This document shows positions 54,673 through 62,907 of a stretch of DNA of 64,000 nt, in pieces. The number at the start of each line of letters is the position of its first letter. Position 1 is the stretch's first letter. Where the stretch lies: NCBI GenBank assembly GCA_045631485.1, contig JAZQUU010000039.1:124001-188000 (forward strand), read 5' to 3'. The notes below the pieces were generated by a model. That model searched no databases. It saw nothing but the letters and a program-made list of their open reading frames with translations, and was not told where the DNA came from. The position numbers and the translations under genes are program-made. This DNA comes from SIG452 sp045631485 (GTDB lineage Bacteria; Bacillota; Clostridia; UMGS1840).

Positions 54673-55500
54673 TTACAAAACTTTTGTAATTTGTTCCACA
54701 AAATCGTCCACCGACAAAATACAACTGTCAATGGGAAGACCCGCTTTATGCAGTTCGTAAGATAATGCCGTAATTTGCGGAACATCTAATCCTGTTTTCT
54801 TTAGGATTTCATACTGAGAAAAAATTTCTTTGGGTGTTCCGTCTAAGAGAATTTTCCCCGCTTCCATCACCACGATGCGGTCGGCTAACGCCGCTTCGTC
54901 CATATTATGGGTAATGAGAACTGCGGTGATGCCGTAGTCACGATTTAAGCGTTGAATGGTTTCCACCACTTCCCGTCTGCCCTTAGGGTCAAGCATAGCG
55001 GTGGGTTCATCCAACACAATCACGGACGGGCGCATGGCAACCACGCCTGCAATAGCAACTCTCTGCTTCTGACCGCCCGATAAATGATGAGGCGACCACA
55101 AGCGATACTCATACATTCCCACGCATTTTAAGGCATCGTCCACACGCTTGCGGATTTCCTCCGGTGCAATCCCCAAATTTTCGGGAGCAAATGCAACGTC
55201 ATCCTCGATGATGGAGGCAACCAACTGATTGTCGGGATTTTGAAAAACAAGTCCGCAGCTTTTTCTGATTTCCAAAAGAAGCTCTTCGTTTTGGGTATCC
55301 ATTCCTCCGACATACACCTTGCCGCCCTCGGGAAGAAGAATGCCGTTAAAAAGCTTTGCCAGGGAGGATTTTCCACTGCCGTTGTGACCTAAAAGCGCAG
55401 TGAAACTACCTTTTTTGATTGTTAAATTTAAGTGATCGAGAACAATTTTCGTACTGTCTTCATAACGAAAGGTTAAGTCCTCTACGTTGATAATTTCCAT
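54673..55500 (-). CDS. ecfA1: ECF transporter ATPase EcfA1
   Basis: ABC ATPase, first of the pair. Walker A GHNGSGKSS, Q-loop FQNPDNQLV, signature LSGGQKQRVAIAG and Walker B VIVLDEPTAMLD are present. The start is placed at the ATG at 55500 (MEIINVED), giving 276 residues, because AAAGGA lies 8 bases upstream; the open frame 30 codons further overlaps the methyltransferase gene and has no ribosome site. Confidence 0.95.
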   Translation of the reverse strand: MEIINVEDLTFRYEDSTKIVLDHLNLTIKKGSFTALLGHNGSGKSSLAKLFNGILLPEGGKVYVGGMDTQNEELLLEIRKSCGLVFQNPDNQLVASIIEDDVAFAPENLGIAPEEIRKRVDDALKCVGMYEYRLWSPHHLSGGQKQRVAIAGVVAMRPSVIVLDEPTAMLDPKGRREVVETIQRLNRDYGITAVLITHNMDEAALADRIVVMEAGKILLDGTPKEIFSQYEILKKTGLDVPQITALSYELHKAGLPIDSCILSVDDFVEQITKVL

Positions 55501-55513
55501 AATAAAAATCCTT

Positions 55514-56383
55514 TTATTCAGCTTGCCATCTTGCGGTGGAACCGCAGGGTAAATATAAGCCGGAATGTTTTGCCTGAAAACCGATTTCATCTGCGGTTAC
55601 CCTGCCGCCGAATTTTTTGGTCACGGTTAAGTTTAAAATATTTTCCATAACCGTATTGGATAAACCGGTGGTGTAACTGTTGATGATAAAGAATAACGGC
55701 TTTTCGGTTAAAATGCGGGAAGCCAATTCCACAAGCTCAAAAATTTTATCTTCAATTTTCCAAAGCTCTCCGTTGGGACCTCTGCCGTAAGACGGAGGGT
55801 CCATAATGATGGCATCATAGAAATTTCCGCGCTTGATTTCCCGTTCCACAAATTTATAGGCATCGTCCACAATAAAGCGAACCTTGCCGTTTTGGTTTAA
55901 GTTATTTAATTCCACGTTTTCTTTTGCCCAGGTAACAATGGATTTTGCCGCATCCAGATGGCAAACGCTTGCTCCCTCTTTTAAGCAGGCAACGGTGGCA
56001 CCGCCGGTGTAGGCAAATAAATTCAACACCTTGATTTCTCTGCCCGATTTTGCAATCATATCCCTTGCAAAATCCCAGTTCACCGCCTGCTCGGGGAACA
56101 GGCCAGTATGCTTAAACCCTGTGGGACGCACTTTGAATTTTAAATCACGGTACAGTATTTCCCAATGCTCAGGCAATTTTTTAAAATATTTCCATTCTCC
56201 GCCGCCTTTTCTGCTACGAAAATACTTGGCGTCAATATTTCTGGAATATTTTCCGATTTCACCGTGTTTCCATACCACCTGCGGGTCAGGACGAAGAAGC
56301 TTAACATCCTTCCATCTTTCCAGCTTGTAGCCATCATCAGCTTCCAATAATTCAAAATCTTCCCAATACTCTGAAATCCACAT
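55514..56383 (-). CDS. Class I SAM-dependent methyltransferase, RlmI/RlmK-like
   Basis: A 289-residue methyltransferase. The N-terminal 90 residues form a beta-rich region. The Rossmann part has LNLFAYTGGATVACLKEGA (SAM site, about 120-138), HLDAAKS, and the catalytic-type motif DPPSYGRGP (about 205-213). This pattern resembles the C-terminal domain of rRNA m5C methyltransferase RlmI and relatives. The exact base methylated is unknown. It is the first gene of the ecf-truA-ligA operon. Confidence 0.85.
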   Translation of the reverse strand: MWISEYWEDFELLEADDGYKLERWKDVKLLRPDPQVVWKHGEIGKYSRNIDAKYFRSRKGGGEWKYFKKLPEHWEILYRDLKFKVRPTGFKHTGLFPEQAVNWDFARDMIAKSGREIKVLNLFAYTGGATVACLKEGASVCHLDAAKSIVTWAKENVELNNLNQNGKVRFIVDDAYKFVEREIKRGNFYDAIIMDPPSYGRGPNGELWKIEDKIFELVELASRILTEKPLFFIINSYTTGLSNTVMENILNLTVTKKFGGRVTADEIGFQAKHSGLYLPCGSTARWQAE

Positions 56384-56455
56384 AATTTATCCTCTTTTTT
56401 CTGTGTTCAATCTATCTGTAACTAAAAATATTTAAAAATGGACATACTTTAATCA

Positions 56456-56484
56456 ATTTTATCATAAAACCATTATTTTGTCAA
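56456..56484 (-). promoter_or_regulatory. Sigma-A type promoter for the methyltransferase-ecf-truA-ligA operon
   Basis: On the minus strand TTGACA (56479-56484) and TAAAAT (56456-56461) are 17 bp apart. The rest of the gap from 56384 to 56515 is A/T-rich leader with no further gene. Confidence 0.75.
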
Positions 56485-56515
56485 GGTTTTCAAGGTGGAA
56501 AATGGCATAAAAAAC

Positions 56516-56716
56516 GCCTCCCTTGTGTAAAGGGAGGTGGGTTTTGCCGAGCAAAACTCGGAGGGATTGTTTTAGGGCAAAAACATCATACAATCCCTCA
56601 GTCACTTCGTGACAGCCTACGGCCCGGGTCGCAAGTATAACTCGCCCCCCACTTTGGCTAAAAATATGCCACCGGCATATTTTCTTAACGCGTCGTGCCC
56701 TTTACACAAGGGAGCC
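56516..56716. mobile_element. MITE-like miniature inverted-repeat element (about 200 bp)
   Basis: Ends are a perfect 17-bp inverted repeat: CTCCCTTGTGTAAAGGG at 56518-56534 and its complement at 56698-56714. Inside are four more perfect dyads: GTTTTGC/GCAAAAC (56541-56557), GAGGGATTGT/ACAATCCCTC (56561-56570 with 56590-56599), GTCAC/GTGAC around TTC (56601-56613), and AAAATATGCC/GGCATATTTT (56661-56683). There is no coding frame. No target duplication is obvious. It begins 5 bp after the stop of the secreted-protein gene and could also end its transcript. Confidence 0.75.
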
Positions 56717-56721
56717 ATTTA

Positions 56722-57234
56722 TCATTCCACAAAAACAGGTTCAATAACGGGAGAAAGAGTATTAAAATTCTCAAATGCCATTACTTTCATAGTGTCATAA
56801 GACCCATACACTGCGAAAACGAACTTATTCAAAATCGCAGTCTTCTTCTCTAAAGAAATAAAAGAAACAGCACCTTCATGATAACACACCAAAGCAATAA
56901 CACTTCCATCAGGAACATTCGCTGTAACATTAACAATCGCGGATATTTTCCCAACAGAGTATTCTTTCCGATTAACCATAATGTTGTAGGAAGATGCGTC
57001 TTCTTGATTTGCGCCTTCCCCGTTGGTTCCATCCTGCTCCGTTCCAAACTCTTTATCACGATTTCCGCCATCAGTATCTACATTGCCGTGGTCGAATTCC
57101 AGCTTCGGAGCATCATCATCTATCGGTATGTCATACGATTGGGAGTTGTCTTCATTGTCAGCAAACACAGCATTCGAAAAAAACACCATACAATATATCG
57201 CTAAAAAACATAAAACCCATCGTTTTATCATCAA
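56722..57234 (-). CDS. Small secreted protein of unknown function
   Basis: A 170-residue protein with a clear signal peptide (hydrophobic to about residue 24, likely cut after SNAVFA). Next is a strongly acidic, Asp/Asn/Gly-rich region (about 27-78), then a beta-rich domain of about 90 residues starting YNIMVNRKEYSVG and containing a VTANVPDGSVIALV strand pattern that looks immunoglobulin-like. I do not recognise a family. Start may be the TTG at 57234 or the ATG at 57231. It is monocistronic, between a MITE-like element and its own promoter. Confidence 0.7.
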   Translation of the reverse strand: MMIKRWVLCFLAIYCMVFFSNAVFADNEDNSQSYDIPIDDDAPKLEFDHGNVDTDGGNRDKEFGTEQDGTNGEGANQEDASSYNIMVNRKEYSVGKISAIVNVTANVPDGSVIALVCYHEGAVSFISLEKKTAILNKFVFAVYGSYDTMKVMAFENFNTLSPVIEPVFVE

Positions 57235-57259
57235 AATAATTCACCTTGCTTTCAAAAAA

Positions 57260-57288
57260 AGTATAACACAACCGTACAAAAAAGTCTA
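57260..57288 (-). promoter_or_regulatory. Probable promoter of the secreted-protein gene
   Basis: On the minus strand TATACT (57260-57265) lies 17 bp from TAGACT (57283-57288), which matches the -35 consensus at four of six positions. It is 26 bases before the start codon. Confidence 0.5.
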
Positions 57289-57340
57289 TATTTTTTTAAA
57301 AATTGATAGATTTATTTTGTAAAAAGCAACACCAATACAA

Positions 57341-57364
57341 CGGGACGTCGAGGACGCCGTCCCC
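57341..57364. repeat. Short palindromic intergenic repeat
   Basis: GGGACG (57342-57347) and its complement CGTCCC (57358-57363) flank a GAC/GTC-rich centre, followed by CTACAA. It is GC-rich in an otherwise A/T-rich spacer. The layout resembles short REP-like repeats of the GTAGGGG type that I recall from clostridial intergenic regions. The rest of 57235-57508 holds the two promoters and nothing else I can identify. Confidence 0.5.
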
Positions 57365-57446
57365 TACAATTTGTTTTTTGTATCCATATAACAGGATAAT
57401 ATAAACATCTTCCCCCATAAAAATGAAAAATAATTCAAAATTTTTC

Positions 57447-57475
57447 TTGCATATATTTCTTTTCTATGATATAAT
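57447..57475 (+). promoter_or_regulatory. Sigma-A type promoter for the topoisomerase operon
   Basis: TTGCAT (57447-57452) and TATAAT (57470-57475) are separated by 17 bp. The start codon is 33 bases past the -10, with AGAGGTG as ribosome site. Confidence 0.8.
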
Positions 57476-57508
57476 AGAGTGTAAAAATTTGTGAAGAGGT
57501 GAAATTGA

Positions 57509-59488
57509 GTGGCAGAAGAAATTTACGGCAACGAGAGTATATCCAAATTAAAGGACGAAGAACGAGTACGTCTTCGCCCTGCAGTTATCTTCGGTTCTGA
57601 TGGGATTACCGGTTGTCAGCACTCTATTTTTGAAATATTATCCAACTCCATTGACGAGGCAAGAGAGGGTTACGGCAAGAAAATTGAAATTACCCGATTC
57701 CGTGATCAGTCCGTGGAAGTAAAGGACTATGGCCGTGGGATTCCGTTGGATTACAACTCCAAGGAAGACACCTATAACTGGCAGTTGGTATTCTGCGAAT
57801 TATATGCAGGCGGTAAATACAACAATCAGGGCGGTGAAAACTACGAGTACAGCTTGGGCTTAAACGGTCTGGGCGCTTGTGCAACCCAATACGCTTCCGA
57901 ATATATGAGTGTCAGAGTTATCCGTGACGGATACCTCTACTCTTTGGAATTTGAAAAAGGAAAAAATATCGGCGGTTTGAAAAAAGAACCCACCTTGGAA
58001 AAGAAAACGGGTTCCACCATCAAATGGCGTCCCGATTTGGAAGTGTTTACCGATATTGATGTACCCTTGGAATATTACATCAACACCTTAAAAAAGCAAG
58101 CGGTGGTAAACTCCGGCATCACCTTTATCTTAAAGGATGAAATGGAAAACGGAAAATTCCAGGAATACACCTTCCTTTATAAAGACGGTATCACCGACTA
58201 TGTAAACGAACTAACCAACGAAAAAGCGTTAACCCAGGTTCGCACCGTTTCTGCAGAGCGCATGGGTCGTGACCGTTCGGACAAGCCGGAATACAAAGTG
58301 AAAATGAATTTCGCTTTTTGTTTTAACAACGAAGTGAACCTCATTGAATACTACCACAACTCCAGCTTTTTGGAATATGGCGGTTCTCCCGAAAAAGCGG
58401 TGAAAAACGCCTTTGTGTATGCCATCGACAATTACATTAAGCAGACCAATAAATATAAAGCAAACGAAGCTAAAATCACTTATAATGATGTGTTTGACAG
58501 TTTGATTTTGGTTTCCAACTCTTTCTCCACCATTACCTCTTACGAAAACCAAACCAAAAAAGCAATTACCAACAAGTTTATCCAAGAGGCAATGCAGGAT
58601 TTCTTAAAAGAACAGTTGGAAATCTACTTTATCGAAAATAAAACCGATGCCGAAAAAATTGCGGAACAGATTTTGGTAAACAAGCGCAGCCGTGAGCAAG
58701 CGGAAAAGGCAAAGGTCAATATCAAAAAGAAACTCTCTCAGACGGTGGACGTGGTAAACCGTGTACAGAAGTTTGTGGATTGCCGTACCAAGGATGCCGA
58801 CCGTCGTGAGCTCTACATCGTGGAAGGTGACTCTGCATTGGGTTCCTGTAAGCAGGGGCGTGATGCGGAATTTCAGGCGATTATGCCCATCCGCGGTAAA
58901 ATCTTAAACTGCTTAAAAGCAGGTTACGACAAAATTTTCAATTCCGAAATCATCACCGACTTAATGCGAGTGCTTGGTTGCGGCGTGGAAATTAAATTAA
59001 AAAATCAGAAAGATATGTCCGCTTTTGATTTGGAAAAGCTTCGTTGGGATAAAATCATTATCTGTACCGATGCCGATGTGGACGGGTTCCAGATTCGTAC
59101 TTTGGTTCTGACTATGCTTTATATTTTAACACCTACCCTCATCGAAAAAGGAAAAGTATATATTGCAGAGTCTCCCTTATATGAAATCAACTCCAAAGAA
59201 AAAGGCACCTTCTTTGCTTATGACGAAAAGGAAAAGGCTGACCATATCGCTTCCCTTTCCGGTAAATACACCTTGCAGCGTTCCAAAGGGTTGGGTGAAA
59301 ACGAACCTGAAATGATGTGGCAGACCACCATGAATCCCGAAACCCGTCGGTTGATTAAAGTAATGCCCGAGGGAATGACGGAAACCAAAGAAACCTTTGA
59401 ATTATTGCTTGGCGACAATCTGCAAGGCAGAAAAGATTATATTCAGATGCACGGCAAAGAATATTACGAATTTTTGGACATCAGCTAA
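57509..59488 (+). CDS. parE: Type IIA DNA topoisomerase B subunit (ParE-like)
   Basis: ATPase subunit of a type IIA topoisomerase. The GHKL ATPase has FEILSNSIDEA (Asn46), DYGRGIP and the lid GLNGLGACATQ. The TOPRIM domain has YIVEGDSALGS (about 436) and DADVDG (about 521-526), where the next residues are FQIR instead of the usual xHIR. PIRGKILN is present. At 659 residues it is ParE-sized, without the long GyrB insert. The start is GTG. It is followed 54 bp later by its partner, so it is a complete enzyme. GyrB versus ParE cannot be settled by sequence alone. Confidence 0.88.
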   Translation: MAEEIYGNESISKLKDEERVRLRPAVIFGSDGITGCQHSIFEILSNSIDEAREGYGKKIEITRFRDQSVEVKDYGRGIPLDYNSKEDTYNWQLVFCELYAGGKYNNQGGENYEYSLGLNGLGACATQYASEYMSVRVIRDGYLYSLEFEKGKNIGGLKKEPTLEKKTGSTIKWRPDLEVFTDIDVPLEYYINTLKKQAVVNSGITFILKDEMENGKFQEYTFLYKDGITDYVNELTNEKALTQVRTVSAERMGRDRSDKPEYKVKMNFAFCFNNEVNLIEYYHNSSFLEYGGSPEKAVKNAFVYAIDNYIKQTNKYKANEAKITYNDVFDSLILVSNSFSTITSYENQTKKAITNKFIQEAMQDFLKEQLEIYFIENKTDAEKIAEQILVNKRSREQAEKAKVNIKKKLSQTVDVVNRVQKFVDCRTKDADRRELYIVEGDSALGSCKQGRDAEFQAIMPIRGKILNCLKAGYDKIFNSEIITDLMRVLGCGVEIKLKNQKDMSAFDLEKLRWDKIIICTDADVDGFQIRTLVLTMLYILTPTLIEKGKVYIAESPLYEINSKEKGTFFAYDEKEKADHIASLSGKYTLQRSKGLGENEPEMMWQTTMNPETRRLIKVMPEGMTETKETFELLLGDNLQGRKDYIQMHGKEYYEFLDIS

Positions 59489-59542
59489 TTTTTGGTGTCT
59501 TTGATATTTTTTATTTAGTAATTGAAAAAGGAGTGAACCCCT

Positions 59543-61714
59543 TTGAATCATAGAGAACAGCCCATTACCGAGACCTTACGAACCAACTATATGCCCTATG
59601 CCATGAGTGTTATTATCTCCCGTGCCATTCCGGAAATAGATGGTTTCAAGCCCTCTCACCGTAAGCTGTTATACACCATGTATAAAATGGGATTAATCAA
59701 TTCCCAACGAATTAAATCTGCCAATGTTGTGGGCAGAACTATGCAATTAAACCCTCACGGTGATGCTGCCATTTATGAAACCATGGTTCGTCTGACCCGT
59801 GGAAACGAAGCATTATTACATCCTTTGGTGGATTCCAAAGGAAACTTCGGAAAAGTGTATTCCCGTGATATGGCGTATGCCGCTTCCCGTTACACCGAGG
59901 TAAAATTAGACCCCATCTGCAGTGAATTATTCCGTGATATTGATTCGGATACCGTAGATTTTGTGGATAACTATGACGGCACCATGAAAGAACCCGTTCT
60001 TTTGCCCGTCACCTTCCCCACCGTGTTGACCGGCGCAAATCAGGGGATTGCAGTTGGGATGGCATCCAACATCTGCTCATTCAATTTAAGAGAAGTTTGT
60101 GATGCAACCATTGCATTCTTGCAGGATGAAGATGCGGATATTTATGAAATTATCACCGCACCCGATTTCCCTACCGGCGGAACCATCATTTGCGAACCCG
60201 AAGCTATGAAGGAAATTTTGGCAACCGGCAGAGGTTCTTTTAAAATCCGTGGTTCTTATGAATACAACAAAAAAGAAAATGTCATCGAAATCAAGGAAAT
60301 TCCTTACACCACCACCATTGAAGCAATCATTGATAAAATCGTGGAAAATATCAAGGGCGGAAAATTAAGCAAAGAAATTGCCGACGTCCGTGACGAAACC
60401 GACTTAAAAGGCTTAAAAATTGCCATTGATTTAAAACGTGGCGTGGATCCCGATGCCTTAATGTTAAAATTATATAAAATGACGCCCTTGCAGGATAGTT
60501 TCGGTTGCAACTTCAACCTGATTGTGAATAACGAACCTGATGTGTACGGCGTGGGCGGAATTATCTCGGAATGGTCAAAATTCCGTATCAACTGCGTAAA
60601 AAGAAGACTGCTTCACGATATCAAAAAGAAATCAGACAAGCTCCATCTTTTGGAAGGCTTAAAGAAAATTCTTTTAGACCTTGATAAAGCCATTGCCATT
60701 ATCCGAGGCACAGAAGAAGACAGTATGGTTGTGCCAAACTTAATGACAGGATTCTTAATTGATGAAATCCAGGCAGAATTTATTGCGGAAATCAAATTAA
60801 GAAACTTAAATAAAAAGTACATCTTAAACCGTATCGCCGATGTGGATGATTTAAAGAAAGAAATCAGAGATTTAAAATTCGCTGCAGAACACGAAGAAGA
60901 AATCAAAAAAATCATTATTGGCGAATTAGAACAAATCAAAGAGAAATACGGTGTTGACAGAAAAACCGCCTTTGTTCCCGAAGGCGATGTGGAACATTAC
61001 GAAGCCAATGCCGCTATCGAAGATTACAATTTAAAACTCTTTATCACCAAACAACACTACATTAAAAAAATCCGTCTGACCTCCTTAAAAGCAGGCGGTG
61101 AACATAAGTTAAAAGACGGCGATAAAGTAAGTCTGGAAATTGATGAAACCAACTTAGGTGAAATTTTGGTATTTACCAATCAGTTTAATGCCTACAAGTT
61201 GAAGATTCACGAAATTCCCGATACCAAACTTTCCGCTTTCGGGGACTACCTCCCCTCTCTCCTGGAAATGGAACCTGACGAAGTGCCCGTTCAGTTATTT
61301 ACCACCGGGGACTACAAAGGATTCTTCCTCTTTGTGTTTGAAAACGGAAAAACCGCAAAAGTGCCCGTGTCAGCTTATCAGACCAAGACCAACAGAAAGC
61401 GTCTTATCAAGGCTTATTCGGATGCATCTCCCATTGTTCGTATCTTTAAATTGCAGGAAGATGTGGACTTAGCACTCTTCTCCAATATGGATAAAGCATT
61501 GGTGGTAAACACCTCTTTAATCAACCTAAAAACCACCCGTGATACCATCGGGGTGCAGACCATGAGATTAAAAAATGCCAAAATTAAAAAAGCGGCTCTG
61601 CTATCCGAAACCCGTATCAAGGAGCCGGAATTTTACTTTGGCAGAACCATCCCCCTAAGCGGTTGCTCTATGCGAATGGAAGACAAAGGCTTTAAACAGT
61701 TAAAATTATTTTAA
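59543..61714 (+). CDS. parC: Type IIA DNA topoisomerase A subunit (ParC-like)
   Basis: DNA-cleaving subunit. Catalytic Tyr117 lies in AASRYTEVKLDPI. The winged-helix block PHGDAAIYET holds Ala75 and Glu79 at the positions of E. coli GyrA Ser83 and Asp87. A tower and coiled coil (about 330-480) follow, then a short C-terminal beta-pinwheel without a recognisable GyrA box, which favours topoisomerase IV over gyrase. Length is 723. The start is TTG with AAGGAG 9 bases upstream. Confidence 0.88.
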   Translation: MNHREQPITETLRTNYMPYAMSVIISRAIPEIDGFKPSHRKLLYTMYKMGLINSQRIKSANVVGRTMQLNPHGDAAIYETMVRLTRGNEALLHPLVDSKGNFGKVYSRDMAYAASRYTEVKLDPICSELFRDIDSDTVDFVDNYDGTMKEPVLLPVTFPTVLTGANQGIAVGMASNICSFNLREVCDATIAFLQDEDADIYEIITAPDFPTGGTIICEPEAMKEILATGRGSFKIRGSYEYNKKENVIEIKEIPYTTTIEAIIDKIVENIKGGKLSKEIADVRDETDLKGLKIAIDLKRGVDPDALMLKLYKMTPLQDSFGCNFNLIVNNEPDVYGVGGIISEWSKFRINCVKRRLLHDIKKKSDKLHLLEGLKKILLDLDKAIAIIRGTEEDSMVVPNLMTGFLIDEIQAEFIAEIKLRNLNKKYILNRIADVDDLKKEIRDLKFAAEHEEEIKKIIIGELEQIKEKYGVDRKTAFVPEGDVEHYEANAAIEDYNLKLFITKQHYIKKIRLTSLKAGGEHKLKDGDKVSLEIDETNLGEILVFTNQFNAYKLKIHEIPDTKLSAFGDYLPSLLEMEPDEVPVQLFTTGDYKGFFLFVFENGKTAKVPVSAYQTKTNRKRLIKAYSDASPIVRIFKLQEDVDLALFSNMDKALVVNTSLINLKTTRDTIGVQTMRLKNAKIKKAALLSETRIKEPEFYFGRTIPLSGCSMRMEDKGFKQLKLF

Positions 61715-61800
61715 CAGCCATTGGTTGTTCTCACTCTCTCCACAACAAAGCATCAAAAAAGCGTACAGAATCTTAAAAAACAGTAAAGGAAATAACTACT

Positions 61801-62895
61801 ATGAAACTCGGAATCGTGGGGCTTCCCAACGTGGGAAAGTCCACCTTATTTAACGCAATTACCAAAGCAGGTGCAGAAGCACAGAACTACCCCTTCTGTA
61901 CCATTGAACCCAACGTGGGTATTGTTACCGTTCCCGACCCCCGTCTGGACGTTTTAACCAAAATGTATAACTCCAAAAAAACCGTTCCCGCTATCATCGA
62001 ATTCGTGGATATTGCAGGATTGGTAAAAGGTGCCAGCAAGGGCGAAGGTTTGGGAAACAAATTCTTATCCCACATTCGTGAAGTGGATGCGGTAATCCAT
62101 GTGGTAAGATGTTTTGAAAACACCAACATCGTGCATGTGGAAGGTTCCGTTGACCCTGCCCGTGATATTGAAATCATCAATATGGAGCTGATTTTCTCCG
62201 ATTTGGATTCTATCGACAGAAGAATTGACCGTGCCACCAAAATGTTAAAAGGTGACAAAAAATATCAGGCAGAACTGGATTTGTTAAAACATTTAAAATC
62301 CGAAATGGAACAAGGCAAAACCGCTCGTGAAGTTGGTCTTTCGGAAGAAGATAAAGAACTCTTAAAAGATTTATCGCTCTTAACCTTAAAACCTGTTATC
62401 TACGCCGCAAACCTTTCCGAAGAAGATTTGAAAGTAGGCGGCGAAAATAACGAATACTTCAAACTCTTAACCGAACTTGCCAAAAAAGAAAATGCAAGTG
62501 TTATCCCTGTTTCTGCACAGATTGAAGCAGAAATTTCCGAACTGGATGACGAAGAAAAAGCGATGTTCTTAGAAGAATTAGGCTTGGAACAGTCCGGCTT
62601 AGACCGCTTAATTCAGGCAAGCTATTCACTTTTAGGTTTAATTTCCTACCTAACTGCAGGTGAGCCCGAAACCAGAGCGTGGACCATTGTGAAAGGCACC
62701 AAAGCACCCGGTGCGGCAGGTAAAATTCATTCCGACTTTGAAAGGGGCTTTATCCGTGCGGAAGTTATCGGCTATGATGAGTTAATCGAAGCAGGTTCTA
62801 TGACCGCCGCCAAAGAAAAAGGCTGGGTACGTTCGGAAGGTAAAGAATATGTGGTAAAAGACGGTGACATTATTCTGTTCCGTTTCAATGTGTAA
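61801..62895 (+). CDS. ychF: YchF/Ola1-family ATPase
   Basis: P-loop protein of the Obg family that prefers ATP. GLPNVGKSTLFNA (residues 7-19), DIAGLVKGAS and a coiled-coil insert (about 125-200) are followed by the TGS domain (about 280-363), with PETRAWTIVKGTKAPGAAG in its first part and HSDFERGFIRAEV. The G4 position reads AANLSE rather than NKxD, as expected for YchF. 364 residues. AAAGGAA precedes the ATG. Confidence 0.96.
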   Translation: MKLGIVGLPNVGKSTLFNAITKAGAEAQNYPFCTIEPNVGIVTVPDPRLDVLTKMYNSKKTVPAIIEFVDIAGLVKGASKGEGLGNKFLSHIREVDAVIHVVRCFENTNIVHVEGSVDPARDIEIINMELIFSDLDSIDRRIDRATKMLKGDKKYQAELDLLKHLKSEMEQGKTAREVGLSEEDKELLKDLSLLTLKPVIYAANLSEEDLKVGGENNEYFKLLTELAKKENASVIPVSAQIEAEISELDDEEKAMFLEELGLEQSGLDRLIQASYSLLGLISYLTAGEPETRAWTIVKGTKAPGAAGKIHSDFERGFIRAEVIGYDELIEAGSMTAAKEKGWVRSEGKEYVVKDGDIILFRFNV

Positions 62896-62907
62896 AGGAT
62901 TTTAATT

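Noticed and set aside
55501..55590. 30-codon N-terminal extension of ecfA1
   Set aside because: Overlaps the methyltransferase 3' end in another frame and lacks a ribosome site; the ATG at 55500 fits the family.
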